Shown one piece after another: positions 18,759 to 27,820 of a stretch of 64,000 bases of DNA. Numbering within the stretch: position 1 is the first letter of the stretch; the number at the start of each line of letters is the position of its first letter. Both the position numbers and the translations under genes were made by a program. Below the pieces are notes generated by a model. That model was not told the origin of the DNA. It did not search any database and saw only the letters and a program-made list of their open reading frames with translations. The stretch is from Megalodesulfovibrio gigas DSM 1382 = ATCC 19364 (GTDB taxonomy: Bacteria > Desulfobacterota > Desulfovibrionia > Desulfovibrionales > Desulfovibrionaceae), in contig NC_022444.1 in assembly GCF_000468495.1 (NCBI RefSeq), forward strand, positions 1,853,161 through 1,917,160. Direction: 5' to 3'.

Positions 18759-20207
18759 TTACCCGTTCAGGTGTTTGGCCAGGAGTTCGTTGACCAGGGC
18801 CGGGTTGGCCTGACCCTTGGTGCGGCGCATGACCTGGCCCACGAAAAAGCCCATGAGCTTGGTCTTGCCGGCCTTGAACTCCGCATGTTCCTTGGGATTG
18901 GCGGCGATGACGGCCAGGATCTCCGTCTCCAGGGCCGAGGAGTCGGAAATCTGCACCAGTCCCTTGGCCTCGATGTATGCCTTGGGCGAGGCGCCGCCGG
19001 CGAACAGTTCGGGGAAGATCTGCTTGCCGATCTTGCCGCTGATGGTGCCGGCTTCCACGCATTCCACCAGCTCGGCCAGATGCGCCGGGGTGAAGGGCGA
19101 GGCGCAGGCGCTCACGCCGGCGGCGTTGAGTTCGCGCACCAGTTCGCCCATGATCCAGTTGGCCAGCTTTTTGGCGGCCTCGGGCCTGCCTGGGCCGTAG
19201 CTGGCCAGGGCGGCTTCCAGATAGTCCGCCAGACGCTTGTCCGCGGTGAGCATGTCGGCATCGGCCGGGGGCAGGCCCAGCTCGGCGATGAAGCGTTGCC
19301 GCCGGGCGCGGGGCAGCTCGGGCAGTTCCGTCTTCCAGGCGTCCACCCAGGCCTGATCCAACTGCACCGCAGCCAGGTCCGGATCGGGGAAGTAGCGGTA
19401 GTCGTGGGCCTCTTCCTTGCCGCGCATGGAGAAGGTGGCGTTCTTGTCCGCATCGAACAGGCGGGTTTCCTGGATCACGCGGTCGCCGTCATCCAGCACA
19501 TCCTGCTGCCGGGCGATCTCGAACTCGATGGCCCGCTGCACGTTGCGAAAGGAATTCAGGTTCTTCAGCTCCGTGCGGGTGCCCAGGGCGGTTTCGCCCA
19601 CGGGCCGCAGGGAGATGTTCGCATCGCAGCGGAAGGAGCCTTCTTCCATGTTGCCGTCGCACACGCCCAGGTACACCAGAATGGCGTGCAGGGCCTTCAG
19701 GTAGGCGGCGGCTTCCTCGGCGGAGTGCATGGCCGGCTCGGAGACGATCTCGATGAGCGGCACCCCGGCGCGGTTCAGGTCCACGTAGCTTTTGTGCTCA
19801 TGGGCGGCATGGATGGACTTGCCGGCGTCCTCTTCCATATGGATGCGCGTCAGCGGGACCACGCGCACGCCCTGGGACGTTTCGATCTCCACGCTGCCGC
19901 CCTGGCATACGGGCTCCTCGTATTGGGAGATCTGGTAGGCCTTGGGCAGGTCCGGGTAAAAGTAGTTCTTGCGGGCAAAGATGGAGCGCAGTTGGATCTC
20001 GCAGCCAAGGGCCAGCCCGGCCTTGACGGCCAGTTCCACGGCCTTTTTGTTCAGCACCGGCAGCACGCCGGGCATGCCGCAGCACACCTCGCACACATGG
20101 CGGTTGGGCTCGGCGCCGAAGGCGGTGGGGCAACTGCAAAACAACTTGGACTTCGTCGAGAGCTGGGCGTGCACTTCCAGCCCGATGACGGCTTGATATG
20201 CTGCCAT
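18759..20207 (-). CDS. gatB: Aspartyl/glutamyl-tRNA amidotransferase subunit B
   Basis: GatB is the kinase/tRNA-binding subunit of GatCAB, which converts Glu-tRNA-Gln and Asp-tRNA-Asn to the amidated forms. The 482-residue protein has the family start [18 protein letters not shown], zinc-binding cysteines CSC and CEVCCGMPG, the [20 protein letters not shown] motif, and a C-terminal YqeY-like tail ([17 protein letters not shown]). gatA and gatC are not in the window. It is the first gene of the operon that continues with SxtJ-like, DUF5989 and carbamoyltransferase genes. Confidence 0.96.
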   Translation of the reverse strand: MAAYQAVIGLEVHAQLSTKSKLFCSCPTAFGAEPNRHVCEVCCGMPGVLPVLNKKAVELAVKAGLALGCEIQLRSIFARKNYFYPDLPKAYQISQYEEPVCQGGSVEIETSQGVRVVPLTRIHMEEDAGKSIHAAHEHKSYVDLNRAGVPLIEIVSEPAMHSAEEAAAYLKALHAILVYLGVCDGNMEEGSFRCDANISLRPVGETALGTRTELKNLNSFRNVQRAIEFEIARQQDVLDDGDRVIQETRLFDADKNATFSMRGKEEAHDYRYFPDPDLAAVQLDQAWVDAWKTELPELPRARRQRFIAELGLPPADADMLTADKRLADYLEAALASYGPGRPEAAKKLANWIMGELVRELNAAGVSACASPFTPAHLAELVECVEAGTISGKIGKQIFPELFAGGASPKAYIEAKGLVQISDSSALETEILAVIAANPKEHAEFKAGKTKLMGFFVGQVMRRTKGQANPALVNELLAKHLNG

Positions 20208-20410
20208 GTGGTGATCTGATGGGGTAGTTGCTGAGGGGTGGATGCATCCGGCCTGGAATCGCCAACGTCATATCCGGAATGCGACTAGACATGGATGTAC
20301 CCGGCAGGGGAAGCGGCGTCAAGAGGGGTGCTGATCGGCAGCGATGCATCCGCAAGACTGCTTGACGGTGCTGGCCGGCGCGGTATTGTCTGGAGACACA
20401 GGAGGCCGTC

Positions 20411-21115
20411 ATGCGCTTTCATGTCGCCACGTATGTTCCCCCGGCCAACACGTTGAAGACCTACGCCAGAAGCCCGTGGCCCCTGCTCGGGGCAGGGCTG
20501 TGCTGCCTGGCGGTGTTTCTGGCGGCATTGGCGGGGTGGCTGGGGGTGTTCGAGCTGGAGGGCCAGCCCCTGCGCTGGCGCATTTCCCTGGAAATCGCCG
20601 TGCTGCCGCTGTTTTTGGCCGGGGTGTGCCTGTACATGGCCCGGGCGTCCATGGGGCAGCGCGCCTGGCTGGTGAAGCTGTATGCAGACGGCCTGCTGCT
20701 CAATGCGCGCCTGCCGTCCGGCCCTGGCAGGCGCTCCGGCACGGATTCGGAGACAGCACCCGGGGACGCCGCAGATGGCGTGGCGGTGTTTTTTCTGGAG
20801 TGGAAAGAAATCGCCTGGGCCAGGCTGCGGCATGACGTCCGCTATATCAAGAGCCCCATCCCCGGCAACATCCAGCGGCGGATACTGACCTTTGTGGAAC
20901 TGGGCTGCGTCTCGCCCCAGCTCTCGTTTTTGCGGCGGCATTTGCTGCAGGAGGCAGACCGGCAGGACCGCTGCGTGGGAGAGCCGTGCCCGGTGGAGTA
21001 CGCCGCCGAGGACCGCCTGTTGCTGCGCTGGGATGTCTCGCCCTCGGCGGCGGAGTTCCTCAAGGCCATCGCCGCCCGGGTGGCTGTGCGCGAGCCGGTG
21101 ACCGTGGAGGCATGA
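20411..21115 (+). CDS. Membrane protein of unknown function
   Basis: I do not recognise this 234-residue protein. Two hydrophobic helices (about 22-43 and 55-77) are followed by a cytoplasmic or periplasmic domain of about 150 residues with a short Gly/Ser/Asp-rich insertion near 100-118. The ATG is preceded by AGGAGG. It is alone on the plus strand, divergent from gatB across a 203-base gap in which I see nothing definite, and convergent with the next gene. Confidence 0.75.
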   Translation: MRFHVATYVPPANTLKTYARSPWPLLGAGLCCLAVFLAALAGWLGVFELEGQPLRWRISLEIAVLPLFLAGVCLYMARASMGQRAWLVKLYADGLLLNARLPSGPGRRSGTDSETAPGDAADGVAVFFLEWKEIAWARLRHDVRYIKSPIPGNIQRRILTFVELGCVSPQLSFLRRHLLQEADRQDRCVGEPCPVEYAAEDRLLLRWDVSPSAAEFLKAIAARVAVREPVTVEA

Positions 21116-21129
21116 CCGACGCAGGACGT

Positions 21130-21164
21130 AGAGGGAACCCCTTTTTCAAACGGGTTCCCCTTTC
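21130..21164. terminator. Bidirectional palindromic terminator (type A-like)
   Basis: AGAGGGAACCC and GGGTTCCCCTTT form a stem around TTTTTCAAA between two convergent genes. It resembles the type A elements at 1, 49400 and 58597 but is shorter. Confidence 0.65.
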
Positions 21165-21194
21165 GCGCAGTTCTTTATTAAAGCGGAAGAGACG

Positions 21195-21662
21195 CTATCG
21201 GCGCTTGTCCATGCCTTGCAGGGCCTGGAGCAGCTCCAGGTTCTTGCGGACGTAATCCTCCACCCCGGGGCCTTCCTGCCGGGTGCCGAGGATGGCGTCG
21301 AACTCTGAAGTCTCCATGTATTGCTTGATCTTGCGCAGGCGGGACATGATGTGGAACAAAAATCCGATGACCACCAGCAGCGTCACCCCGCCGAACACCA
21401 CCGGGTCCAGCATGGCGGCGGAAAAGCCCAGTTTGACGCTGAAAATGTAGTCGCCCAGGAAGAAGACGATGCCGCAGGCGGCGATGCCGGCCACGGACTT
21501 CAGCCAGACATAGAAATACTTTCGGTTGAAGACGCGTTCCTTCAGCAGCCCGATCAGGCTGATGCCGATGGACGAAACAAACACGAGGAGCTGCACCACC
21601 AGAAATCCGGTGGCAGCTCCGAGCACGACGGAAACGATGGTGTCGCGTAATGCCTGATCCAT
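21195..21662 (-). CDS. Small membrane protein of unknown function
   Basis: A 155-residue protein with three predicted transmembrane helices (about 8-33, 53-72 and 84-106) and a soluble C-terminal tail of about 45 residues with mixed charge ending in GMDKRR. No family motif is recognised. It is on the same strand as the next two genes (147-residue and PilZ proteins) with gaps of about 65 bases, so the three may form one unit. Confidence 0.72.
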   Translation of the reverse strand: MDQALRDTIVSVVLGAATGFLVVQLLVFVSSIGISLIGLLKERVFNRKYFYVWLKSVAGIAACGIVFFLGDYIFSVKLGFSAAMLDPVVFGGVTLLVVIGFLFHIMSRLRKIKQYMETSEFDAILGTRQEGPGVEDYVRKNLELLQALQGMDKRR

Positions 21663-21728
21663 GGTGCGCTCCTTGCGTCCCTGCCGGGGGGATGCTCGTC
21701 CGCTCCGGCGTCGCTGCGTGCAAAGCCG

Positions 21729-22172
21729 TTACGCGTTCGCGGGATTGAAGTCGAGGGGGAAGAGCCCAACGGCCGTGTCTGCGGCAAGGCCCTTGCCCAG
21801 CTCTCGCCACATCTTTAATGTCAGTTCACGAAAAATTTCAGCGCGTTGCCCGTCAACCACATGCCTGGCGGCCCGCAGGGTGTGCATCCAGGCGGCCATG
21901 CCCAGGGACTTGATTCTGTCCTTCCTGGCCATGTCCTCCACATAGTCTTCCAGCCGCGTGAGCATGGCTGGCTTGCGGCGGATATAGTCGATGGGCGCAC
22001 CCACCGCGATGCCCTGGGCCTCCAGGGCCTGCCGCAGGGCCAGGGCCTCCGCTGCGATGAGCCGGCGTTCCTCGTCACCGGCCCTGGCCAGCAGCTCGAT
22101 GTACTCGGCAAGATCGTCCAGGTGCACTTCCACCACGCCAACCCCCAGTTTCTTGGCTGCCCATTTCAGCAT
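21729..22172 (-). CDS. Conserved-looking cytosolic protein of unknown function
   Basis: The 147-residue protein is predicted to be mainly alpha-helical and highly charged (VHLDDLAEYIELLARAGDEE, LTRLEDYVEDMARKDRIKSL), with no signal peptide or membrane segment. I chose ATG 22172 because the longer open frame adds 60 residues of low-complexity translated intergenic sequence. Function unknown. It sits between a membrane protein and a PilZ-domain protein on the same strand. Confidence 0.65.
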   Translation of the reverse strand: MLKWAAKKLGVGVVEVHLDDLAEYIELLARAGDEERRLIAAEALALRQALEAQGIAVGAPIDYIRRKPAMLTRLEDYVEDMARKDRIKSLGMAAWMHTLRAARHVVDGQRAEIFRELTLKMWRELGKGLAADTAVGLFPLDFNPANA

Positions 22173-22234
22173 TGCCGCACCCCGTTGGTTTCCTGGCTGT
22201 TTGCTTGACGCGCCGTCCGCGTGCCGGCGGGCTG

Positions 22235-23596
22235 TTACGACGATTTCGGCCGGCTGCCCGGAGTTGTGCCCCGGCACCGGATTTGGACCAGCCGTTTGAC
22301 GATGGCCTGCAGCATGGCCTGGGTGTGCCGGTCCAGGCCAACAAAGGTGCACGCCATCACGGTGGCGTCGCAGCGAATCACCTTGCAGTGCACGTCCTTC
22401 AACAACACCTTGGACGTGGTCATCACGTCAAGGGAAATCGTCTGGTCAATCGCGAACGTCCAGCCTTCGTGGTAGACGGTCAGGCCGCTTTCGCTCAGGT
22501 TTTGGAGGGGCAGCTGCCGGGCCGATTCGTTGATAAAGGCGGACAGCCCCTCGCCGTTCACGCGTTCGGCGCCACGGCGTTCCAGGGACTTGCCGGGGCG
22601 CGCGGCCCGGGCGCTGGCGGCCGGTCGGACAGGGGGCGCAGAGGTGCCCTCCAGCGGAGGACTGGTGTGAATGCGCCCGTGGGAAAGATGCGGCGGCGGC
22701 GGGTCCGAGATTTCAAACAGGGACTCCGGCGGCGGCGCAGGAATGGCTTCGCGCGGCGAGTCCTGGTCTTCCGGATCCAGAGTGAGTTCCTCGTCGTCGT
22801 CGCCGAGGATGATGCTGCATTCTTCCGCGTCCTCGTCCTCGTCGCCGGGGCCTGGGGCGTCCTGCGGCGGCGGGTCGAGATCCAGGAGCTCGGGCGTGGC
22901 GGCAGCCAGGGGCACGATGATGGCCGCAGGGGTCGAGGAGTCCTCGGGCCGGGCCGCCGGTTCCGGCTGTGGCGCTGGTCGGGGCGACGCTGGCGCCGGT
23001 GCCGGTGCTGGTGGTGCTGCGGCTGTTGGCGCTGGTGGTGGGGGCTGGGAAGGCGCGGCAGCAGGCGGGGCAGCAGCCTGGGAAGGCGCAAAGGCCACGG
23101 CCAGGGCGGACGACAGATCGGTGAATCCCTGATCCCGCAGCATGGAGAGTTGCGCAATGCTGCGCTGCAAATGCTCAAGCGTCTGGCGTGTCAGGCGCAC
23201 CACCCGGGCGGAGGGATCCTCCGAGTTGCTGGACGCAAAGGCCAGCACGCATTGCTGGGCCAGCTTCACCACGCCCTGATCCTGCTGCAGCATGCCGGAA
23301 ATGGACCCCAGCGTATCCAGCAGCATGGGGTACTGCTTCTTGCGCTGACTGGCCGGCAGCGACTGCTGCAACTGCATCATGAATTTCTTGAACACCGCCT
23401 TGGCCTGCCCGGGGAAAACGAATTCCAGGGCCTGGCTCCACAGGACGATGAGCACCAGCTTGTAGTAGTGCACAAAGTTGGAGCAGGCGGCGTCCTCGGG
23501 CATGCCCAGTCCGGCGCATTCCTCGGCGCAGGCATATTCCTGAAGGAAGGTGTGGAACTCCGCCGCCAGGCGGTTGCATTCCGATTCGCGTAGCAT
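22235..23596 (-). CDS. PilZ-type domain protein with long Pro/Ala-rich linker
   Basis: The protein of about 453 residues has an N-terminal helical region of about 170 residues (NFVHYYKLVLIVLWSQALEF), a low-complexity linker of about 150 residues rich in Pro, Ala, Asp and Glu, and a C-terminal domain of about 100 residues resembling PilZ (RGAER, LQNLSESGLTVYHEG, ACTFVGLD). PilZ domains usually bind cyclic di-GMP, but the RxxxR and DxSxxG motifs are only approximate here, so binding is uncertain. The start is ATG 23596 with a G-rich site upstream; an in-frame ATG at 23647 lacks one. A promoter-like region lies upstream near 23750-23796. Confidence 0.75.
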   Translation of the reverse strand: MLRESECNRLAAEFHTFLQEYACAEECAGLGMPEDAACSNFVHYYKLVLIVLWSQALEFVFPGQAKAVFKKFMMQLQQSLPASQRKKQYPMLLDTLGSISGMLQQDQGVVKLAQQCVLAFASSNSEDPSARVVRLTRQTLEHLQRSIAQLSMLRDQGFTDLSSALAVAFAPSQAAAPPAAAPSQPPPPAPTAAAPPAPAPAPASPRPAPQPEPAARPEDSSTPAAIIVPLAAATPELLDLDPPPQDAPGPGDEDEDAEECSIILGDDDEELTLDPEDQDSPREAIPAPPPESLFEISDPPPPHLSHGRIHTSPPLEGTSAPPVRPAASARAARPGKSLERRGAERVNGEGLSAFINESARQLPLQNLSESGLTVYHEGWTFAIDQTISLDVMTTSKVLLKDVHCKVIRCDATVMACTFVGLDRHTQAMLQAIVKRLVQIRCRGTTPGSRPKSS

Positions 23597-23746
23597 CCAG
23601 GCCCCCGATGCATGACGGCGAGTATCTGTCCGACACAGGTACGGCATGTGCGCCGGCTGCGCTTGCAGACCAGCGTGTCTGTTGCGCGCATCGCATCAGA
23701 CATGCCAAAAACAGTCGCGTGATGCGGATGAAGCGACATGGCAACT

Positions 23747-23796
23747 ATTATAGAAACTTTTGTGGGGTTATGATACAAAAATGGACGCCGTGTCAA
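23747..23796 (-). promoter_or_regulatory. Promoter-like elements upstream of the PilZ gene
   Basis: On the minus strand TTGACA (23791-23796) is followed after 15 bases by TATCAT (23770-23775), and a perfect TATAAT lies at 23747-23752. The boxes do not pair with ideal spacing, so the exact promoter is unclear, but the AT-rich patch stands out from its surroundings. Confidence 0.45.
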
Positions 23797-23976
23797 GATT
23801 CAGGAACCATCCTGTGTACGGCGTATCGCTGTGCGGCGTGAGGTATATTGCGGTGTGCAGAGACAAAACAAGAGTGCGAAAAAGTCTAGTAAGAATCTAG
23901 TGTTTGTTTAATGATCCGACATGCAGCGGCAATTGCCCCTCGCGGGCAGGTGGTGCGGGGGGCTTGGGAGGATGTC

Positions 23977-23995
23977 TTTTCCACAGTGTGGATAA
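23977..23995. promoter_or_regulatory. Inverted pair of DnaA-box-like sites
   Basis: TTTTCCACA (23977-23985, one mismatch to TTATCCACA) and TGTGGATAA (23987-23995, a perfect box on the other strand) face each other across one base. No replication gene is near, so an origin is not claimed. Confidence 0.4.
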
Positions 23996-24023
23996 GCGTG
24001 TGGGAAGTGCGCAAGGATAAAGA

Positions 24024-24063
24024 TTGCACACGGGAGCCCTCTCAAGCGGGGGCTCCCGTGCAA
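24024..24063 (-). terminator. Terminator hairpin after gpmA
   Basis: ACGGGAGCCC pairs with GGGCTCCCGT in a 10-bp stem extended by TTGC/GCAA, about 50 bases past the gpmA stop on the minus strand, followed by a modest T-rich stretch (AATCTTTA). Confidence 0.65.
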
Positions 24064-24111
24064 CGCCCTTGTTCCGGAAGCTGGAACCGCGCGCGGTTTG
24101 GAGTGCGGAGG

Positions 24112-24858
24112 TTATCCCTTCTTGCCCTGGGCGGCCACGGCGGCCTGTCTGGCGGCCACGGCCTCGGGATCGCCCAGGTAGAAATGACGGATGGGGGCGA
24201 GGGTGTCGTCCAGTTCGTAGACCAGGGGCACGCCCGTGGGGATGTTCAGGCCGGCGATGGCCTCGTCGGACATCTGATCCAGATGCTTCACCAGGGCGCG
24301 GATGGAGTTGCCGTGTGCGGCCACCAGCAGCCGCCGGCCGGCGCGGATGGCCGGGGCCAGTTCGGCATCCCAGTAGGGCAGCACCCGGGCCACGGTGAGC
24401 TTGAGGCTTTCGGTCAGGGGCAGCTCTTCGGGGGGGAGGGCGGCGTAGCGCGGGTCCTTGCCGGGGTGGCGGGGATCATCCTCGGTCAGGGCCGGAGGCG
24501 GGGTGTCGTAGCTGCGCCGCCAGATGAAGACCTGTTCCTCGCCGAACTGGGCCGCCATCTCGCTCTTGTTCAGTCCCTGCAGCGCGCCGTAGTGGCGTTC
24601 GTTCAGCCGCCAGGACTTGAGCACGGGCAGCCAGAGGGTGTCCATCTCGCTTTGGATGAGATGCAGGGTCTCGATGGCCCGGCGCAGGTAGGAAGTGTAG
24701 CAGACATCAAACACATAGCCCCCGTCCTTGAGCAGCCGGGCGGCGTCCTTGGCTTCCTGGCGGCCTTTGTCGGTCAGGCCGACATCGGTCCAGCCGGTGA
24801 AACGGTTTTCCAGATTCCAGACGCTTTCGCCGTGACGCACAAGGACGAGGGTGAACAT
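24112..24858 (-). CDS. gpmA: 2,3-bisphosphoglycerate-dependent phosphoglycerate mutase
   Basis: dPGM interconverts 3- and 2-phosphoglycerate in glycolysis and gluconeogenesis. The 248-residue protein has the signature [17 protein letters not shown] with the phosphorylated His at residue 9, the [12 protein letters not shown] segment, and the second catalytic His in [14 protein letters not shown]. Length matches the cofactor-dependent enzyme. It starts 13 bases after the thiC stop on the same strand, so the two genes are probably co-transcribed although their pathways differ. Confidence 0.96.
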   Translation of the reverse strand: MFTLVLVRHGESVWNLENRFTGWTDVGLTDKGRQEAKDAARLLKDGGYVFDVCYTSYLRRAIETLHLIQSEMDTLWLPVLKSWRLNERHYGALQGLNKSEMAAQFGEEQVFIWRRSYDTPPPALTEDDPRHPGKDPRYAALPPEELPLTESLKLTVARVLPYWDAELAPAIRAGRRLLVAAHGNSIRALVKHLDQMSDEAIAGLNIPTGVPLVYELDDTLAPIRHFYLGDPEAVAARQAAVAAQGKKG

Positions 24859-24871
24859 GGAACGCTCCTGC

Positions 24872-26152
24872 TTATTTGAAGAGTTGCTCGTTCAGCCGCA
24901 CGGCGCAGAAATCGCCGCACATGGCGCATGCTTTTTCCTTGGCGCCGGGGCCGCGACGGCAGACCATGGCCGGATCCAGCGCATTGGCGGCCATGCCCTC
25001 CCAGTCCAGCCGGGCGCGGGCCTTGGAGATTTCCAGGTTGCGGGCCAGGGCGTGGGGCCGGCCCAGGGCCACTTCGCCGGCCTGGGCGGCAATGCGCGAG
25101 GCCATTACGCCCTGGCGCACGTCTTCCACTTCGGGCAGGGTCAGGTGCTCGGCCGGAGTCACGTAGCACAGAAAATCCGCCCCGTGCTGCACGGCCAGCG
25201 CACCGCCGATGGCCGCGGCGATGTGGTCGTACCCCGGGGAGCAGTCCACCACCAACGGGCCAAGGACGTACAGCGGCGCGCCCTGGCACAGGCGCTTGAT
25301 GCCCTGGATTTGCGCGCCCACCTGATGCAGGGGGACGTGGCCGGGACCTTCAATCATTACCTGCACGCCGCGGGCCCGGGCCAGTTTGGCCACCTCGCCC
25401 AGGACGATGACTTCTTCCCACTGGGCGGCGTCGCCGGCGTCCACGCCTGCGCCGGGCCTGAGCCCGTCTCCCAGGCTGATGACCACATTGTGACGGGCGC
25501 AGATGTCCAGCACCTCATCCATGCGTTCGAGCAGGGGATTTTCCATGCCGTGCTTGCGCATCCAGGCCGCGGTGATGGAACCGCCGCGGGAAACGATGCC
25601 CAGGACGCGGGCATCCTTGGCCTGGGCCAGGTCTGCGCCGCGACGGGTGACGCCCATGTGCAGGGTCATGAAGTCCACGCCCTGTTCGGCCTGGAGGCGG
25701 ATTTCCTCCACCAGATCGTCGGCGGTCCAGTCGTGCATGTCGGCCTTGGCGTCCAGACGGCGCTGGACCACGCCGTACAGGGGCACGGTGCCCAGGGGCA
25801 CGGGGCAGCGGGCAAGCATTTCCGTGCGGATGGGGGTCAGGTCGCCGCCGGTGGAGAGATCCATCACGGTGTCTGCGCCGGCTTGCAGGGCGACATCCAG
25901 CTTGGTCATTTCCGAGTCGTGGGAAAAGGCCATGGGCGAGGCGCCGAGGTTGGCGTTGACCTTGACGCGCGTGGGCTGGCCCACCAGCAGGGGACGCAGG
26001 CCGGGATGGGCGGGGTTGCCCAACAGAACCATGGTGCCCTGGGCAATGGCCTGGGCAACACATTCCAGGGAAAGACCTTCGGAGGCGGCAAGCTGGGGAA
26101 GATGCTCGTCAAGGAGCGCCTGCAGGGCGGCGTTGGGCGTGAAGGAAAGCAT
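24872..26152 (-). CDS. thiC: Phosphomethylpyrimidine synthase ThiC, short anaerobe-type
   Basis: ThiC is a radical SAM enzyme that rearranges aminoimidazole ribotide to the HMP pyrimidine phosphate of thiamin. The 426-residue protein lacks the N-terminal domain of the long bacterial form. It has [35 protein letters not shown] and the C-terminal cysteine motif CAMCGDFC, with three rather than four residues between the last two cysteines. ATG 26152 has a GGAG site 5-6 bases upstream. I see no TPP riboswitch in the 300 bases before it. gpmA follows. Confidence 0.95.
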   Translation of the reverse strand: MLSFTPNAALQALLDEHLPQLAASEGLSLECVAQAIAQGTMVLLGNPAHPGLRPLLVGQPTRVKVNANLGASPMAFSHDSEMTKLDVALQAGADTVMDLSTGGDLTPIRTEMLARCPVPLGTVPLYGVVQRRLDAKADMHDWTADDLVEEIRLQAEQGVDFMTLHMGVTRRGADLAQAKDARVLGIVSRGGSITAAWMRKHGMENPLLERMDEVLDICARHNVVISLGDGLRPGAGVDAGDAAQWEEVIVLGEVAKLARARGVQVMIEGPGHVPLHQVGAQIQGIKRLCQGAPLYVLGPLVVDCSPGYDHIAAAIGGALAVQHGADFLCYVTPAEHLTLPEVEDVRQGVMASRIAAQAGEVALGRPHALARNLEISKARARLDWEGMAANALDPAMVCRRGPGAKEKACAMCGDFCAVRLNEQLFK

Positions 26153-26460
26153 GGTGTCTCCAAAAAGCACTGTGGATGCACGGCAGAGGTGAACAGAACA
26201 AGCGGCCGGCGGATGCGGCGGCCGGTCGGACGCAGTTGGTCGAGCAATCAATCTAGCCTACGCCGGGAAAAAATGCCAGTCCCGTTACATTGTGCCATAT
26301 TTCACGGCTTGCCAGGGCGGGAATGGCGATATATGTACAAATGCAGACAGGACGCTCGGGAACGAAGGCGCAGGGAAAAATTCTGCTTGCCAAGGCAGGG
26401 TGCTTCGAGTATCCGAGTTCTCTTTTCCATCCTTCCGCCAATTTCGTCAGGAGACGTGTC
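26153..26460. other. Divergent thiC-rpmE intergenic region
   Basis: No gene is supported. The rpmE side contains a promoter candidate at 26387-26415. The thiC side has a CG-rich inverted repeat but no recognisable thi-box. Confidence 0.55.
26387..26415 (+). promoter_or_regulatory. Candidate promoter for rpmE
   Basis: TTGCCA (26387-26392) and TATCCG (26410-26415) are 17 bases apart. The sequence AAAATTCTGCTTG running into the -35 is identical to that at the tRNA-tuf promoter near 29,823. Confidence 0.5.
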
Positions 26461-26706
26461 ATGAAGAAAGAAGGCCACCCCAAGACCTTTGAGGCCACCA
26501 TTCGCTGCGCCTGCGGGTACGAAATCAAGGCCATCTCCACCAAGGGTCCTGAAGTGCCCGTGGAAATCTGCTCCGCCTGCCATCCGTTCTACACCGGCAA
26601 GCAGCGCTTTGTGGACACCGCCGGCCGTATCGACCGCTTCCGCAAGAAGTACGCAAACCTGGACGCCGCCAAGGCCGCCAAGGCGCCCAAGCAGGGCAAA
26701 CGGTAG
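26461..26706 (+). CDS. rpmE: 50S ribosomal protein L31
   Basis: L31 binds at the subunit interface of the ribosome. The 81-residue protein is the zinc-binding (C+) form: CACG near residue 16 and CSAC near 37, followed by [20 protein letters not shown]. An AGGAG site precedes the ATG. Its Lys/Ala-rich tail is slightly longer than in many bacteria. It heads a set of genes continuing with the DUF1385 protein, prfA and prmC. Confidence 0.97.
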   Translation: MKKEGHPKTFEATIRCACGYEIKAISTKGPEVPVEICSACHPFYTGKQRFVDTAGRIDRFRKKYANLDAAKAAKAPKQGKR

Positions 26707-26707
26707 C

Positions 26708-27781
26708 ATGCATATGGCTCGGGGCGCGCTCAAACGGTTGTTGCCTCTGCTTGGCTCTTCTCGCCCCATGGTGGGCGGGCAGGCAGTCATGGAAGGGGTG
26801 ATGATGCGCCACGCGGACAAGCTGGCCCTGGCCGTGCGCCGGGCCGACGGCTCCATCCACGTGGAAACGTGGCCGTGGTTCAGCCTCACCAAGGCGGCCT
26901 GGTTGCGCAAGCCCATGATCCGCGGCTTTCCCGTGCTGCTGGAAACGCTGGTGAACGGCGTGAAGGCCCTGAACCATTCCGCCGTGCTGGCTGCGGAGGA
27001 CATGGACGGGCCTGCGGACCCGGCAGCTGCCGGCCCGCGCGAGCCGGGCGGCGGGCTCAAATCCTGGCATCTGGTGCTTACCCTGGCTGCTTCCATTGGC
27101 CTGGCCCTGGGGCTTTTTGTGGTGGTGCCGCATCTCTTCTCGTTGGGGATGCAGGCCATCGGCCTGGGCAGCGACATGGATGGCATCCTCTTCCATGTCT
27201 GGGATGGCATCTTCAAGCTGGGCATTTTCCTGGGCTACATCGTCTCCATTTCCTTTGTGCCGGACATTCGCCGCGTCTTTCAGTATCATGGCGCGGAGCA
27301 CAAGATGATCTGGGCCCACGAGAAGGGCCAGCCCCTGGAGCCGGCCTGCGCCCGGGCATACAGCCGGCTGCATCCGCGTTGCGGCACCACCTTCCTGCTG
27401 CTGGTGCTCAGCCTGTCCATCTGCATGCACACCATTCTGGTGCCGCAGCTGCTGGCGGTGTATTCGCCGGAAAACAGCGTGCTCAAGCACCTGTATGTGG
27501 TGGCGGGCAAGCTCCTGATGCTTGCGCCCATCAGCTCCCTGGCCTACGAAGCCATCCGTCTGGCCAGCCGGTACGATGGCAGCGCCTTCTGCCGCTTCCT
27601 TTCCGGCCCGGGCATGTGTCTGCAACGGCTGACGACCTTTGAGCCCGAAGACGACCAGCTCGAAGTGGCTGCCGCCGCGCTGACCGCTGCCCTGGCTGCC
27701 ACGCCCGAGGAACTTGCCGACGACGACGGCTTTTTTATCGAAGCCACGCACAAGGCCTCGGTCATTCCTTCCGCCTCCTAG
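26708..27781 (+). CDS. DUF1385 family membrane protein
   Basis: The 357-residue protein has the DUF1385 signature MVGGQAVMEGVMMRHADKLALAVRR and several membrane helices (about 118-140, 172-190, 235-258, 270-290). HGAEHKMIWAHE and RLHPRCGTTF are characteristic family motifs. Function is unknown. The ATG at 26708 starts one base after the rpmE stop; ATG 26714 is an alternative. The rpmE-DUF1385-prfA-prmC order recurs in many bacteria, suggesting a translation- or envelope-related role, but this is inference. Confidence 0.92.
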   Translation: MHMARGALKRLLPLLGSSRPMVGGQAVMEGVMMRHADKLALAVRRADGSIHVETWPWFSLTKAAWLRKPMIRGFPVLLETLVNGVKALNHSAVLAAEDMDGPADPAAAGPREPGGGLKSWHLVLTLAASIGLALGLFVVVPHLFSLGMQAIGLGSDMDGILFHVWDGIFKLGIFLGYIVSISFVPDIRRVFQYHGAEHKMIWAHEKGQPLEPACARAYSRLHPRCGTTFLLLVLSLSICMHTILVPQLLAVYSPENSVLKHLYVVAGKLLMLAPISSLAYEAIRLASRYDGSAFCRFLSGPGMCLQRLTTFEPEDDQLEVAAAALTAALAATPEELADDDGFFIEATHKASVIPSAS

Positions 27782-27820
27782 CGCCTGCGTGCGCCAGCAT
27801 TTCAGGGACGGTATTTTGTC

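Larger units (their letters stand above)
23797..24111. other. Intergenic region between divergently read PilZ and gpmA ends
   Basis: No gene is supported here. It contains an AT-richer stretch (23850-23920), a pair of inverted DnaA-box-like sequences at 23977-23995 and the gpmA terminator hairpin at 24024-24063. Confidence 0.6.

Noticed and set aside
23800-24025. Possible chromosomal replication origin
   Set aside because: Only two clear DnaA-box-like sites are present, and there is no dnaA, dnaN, gidA or similar neighbour.
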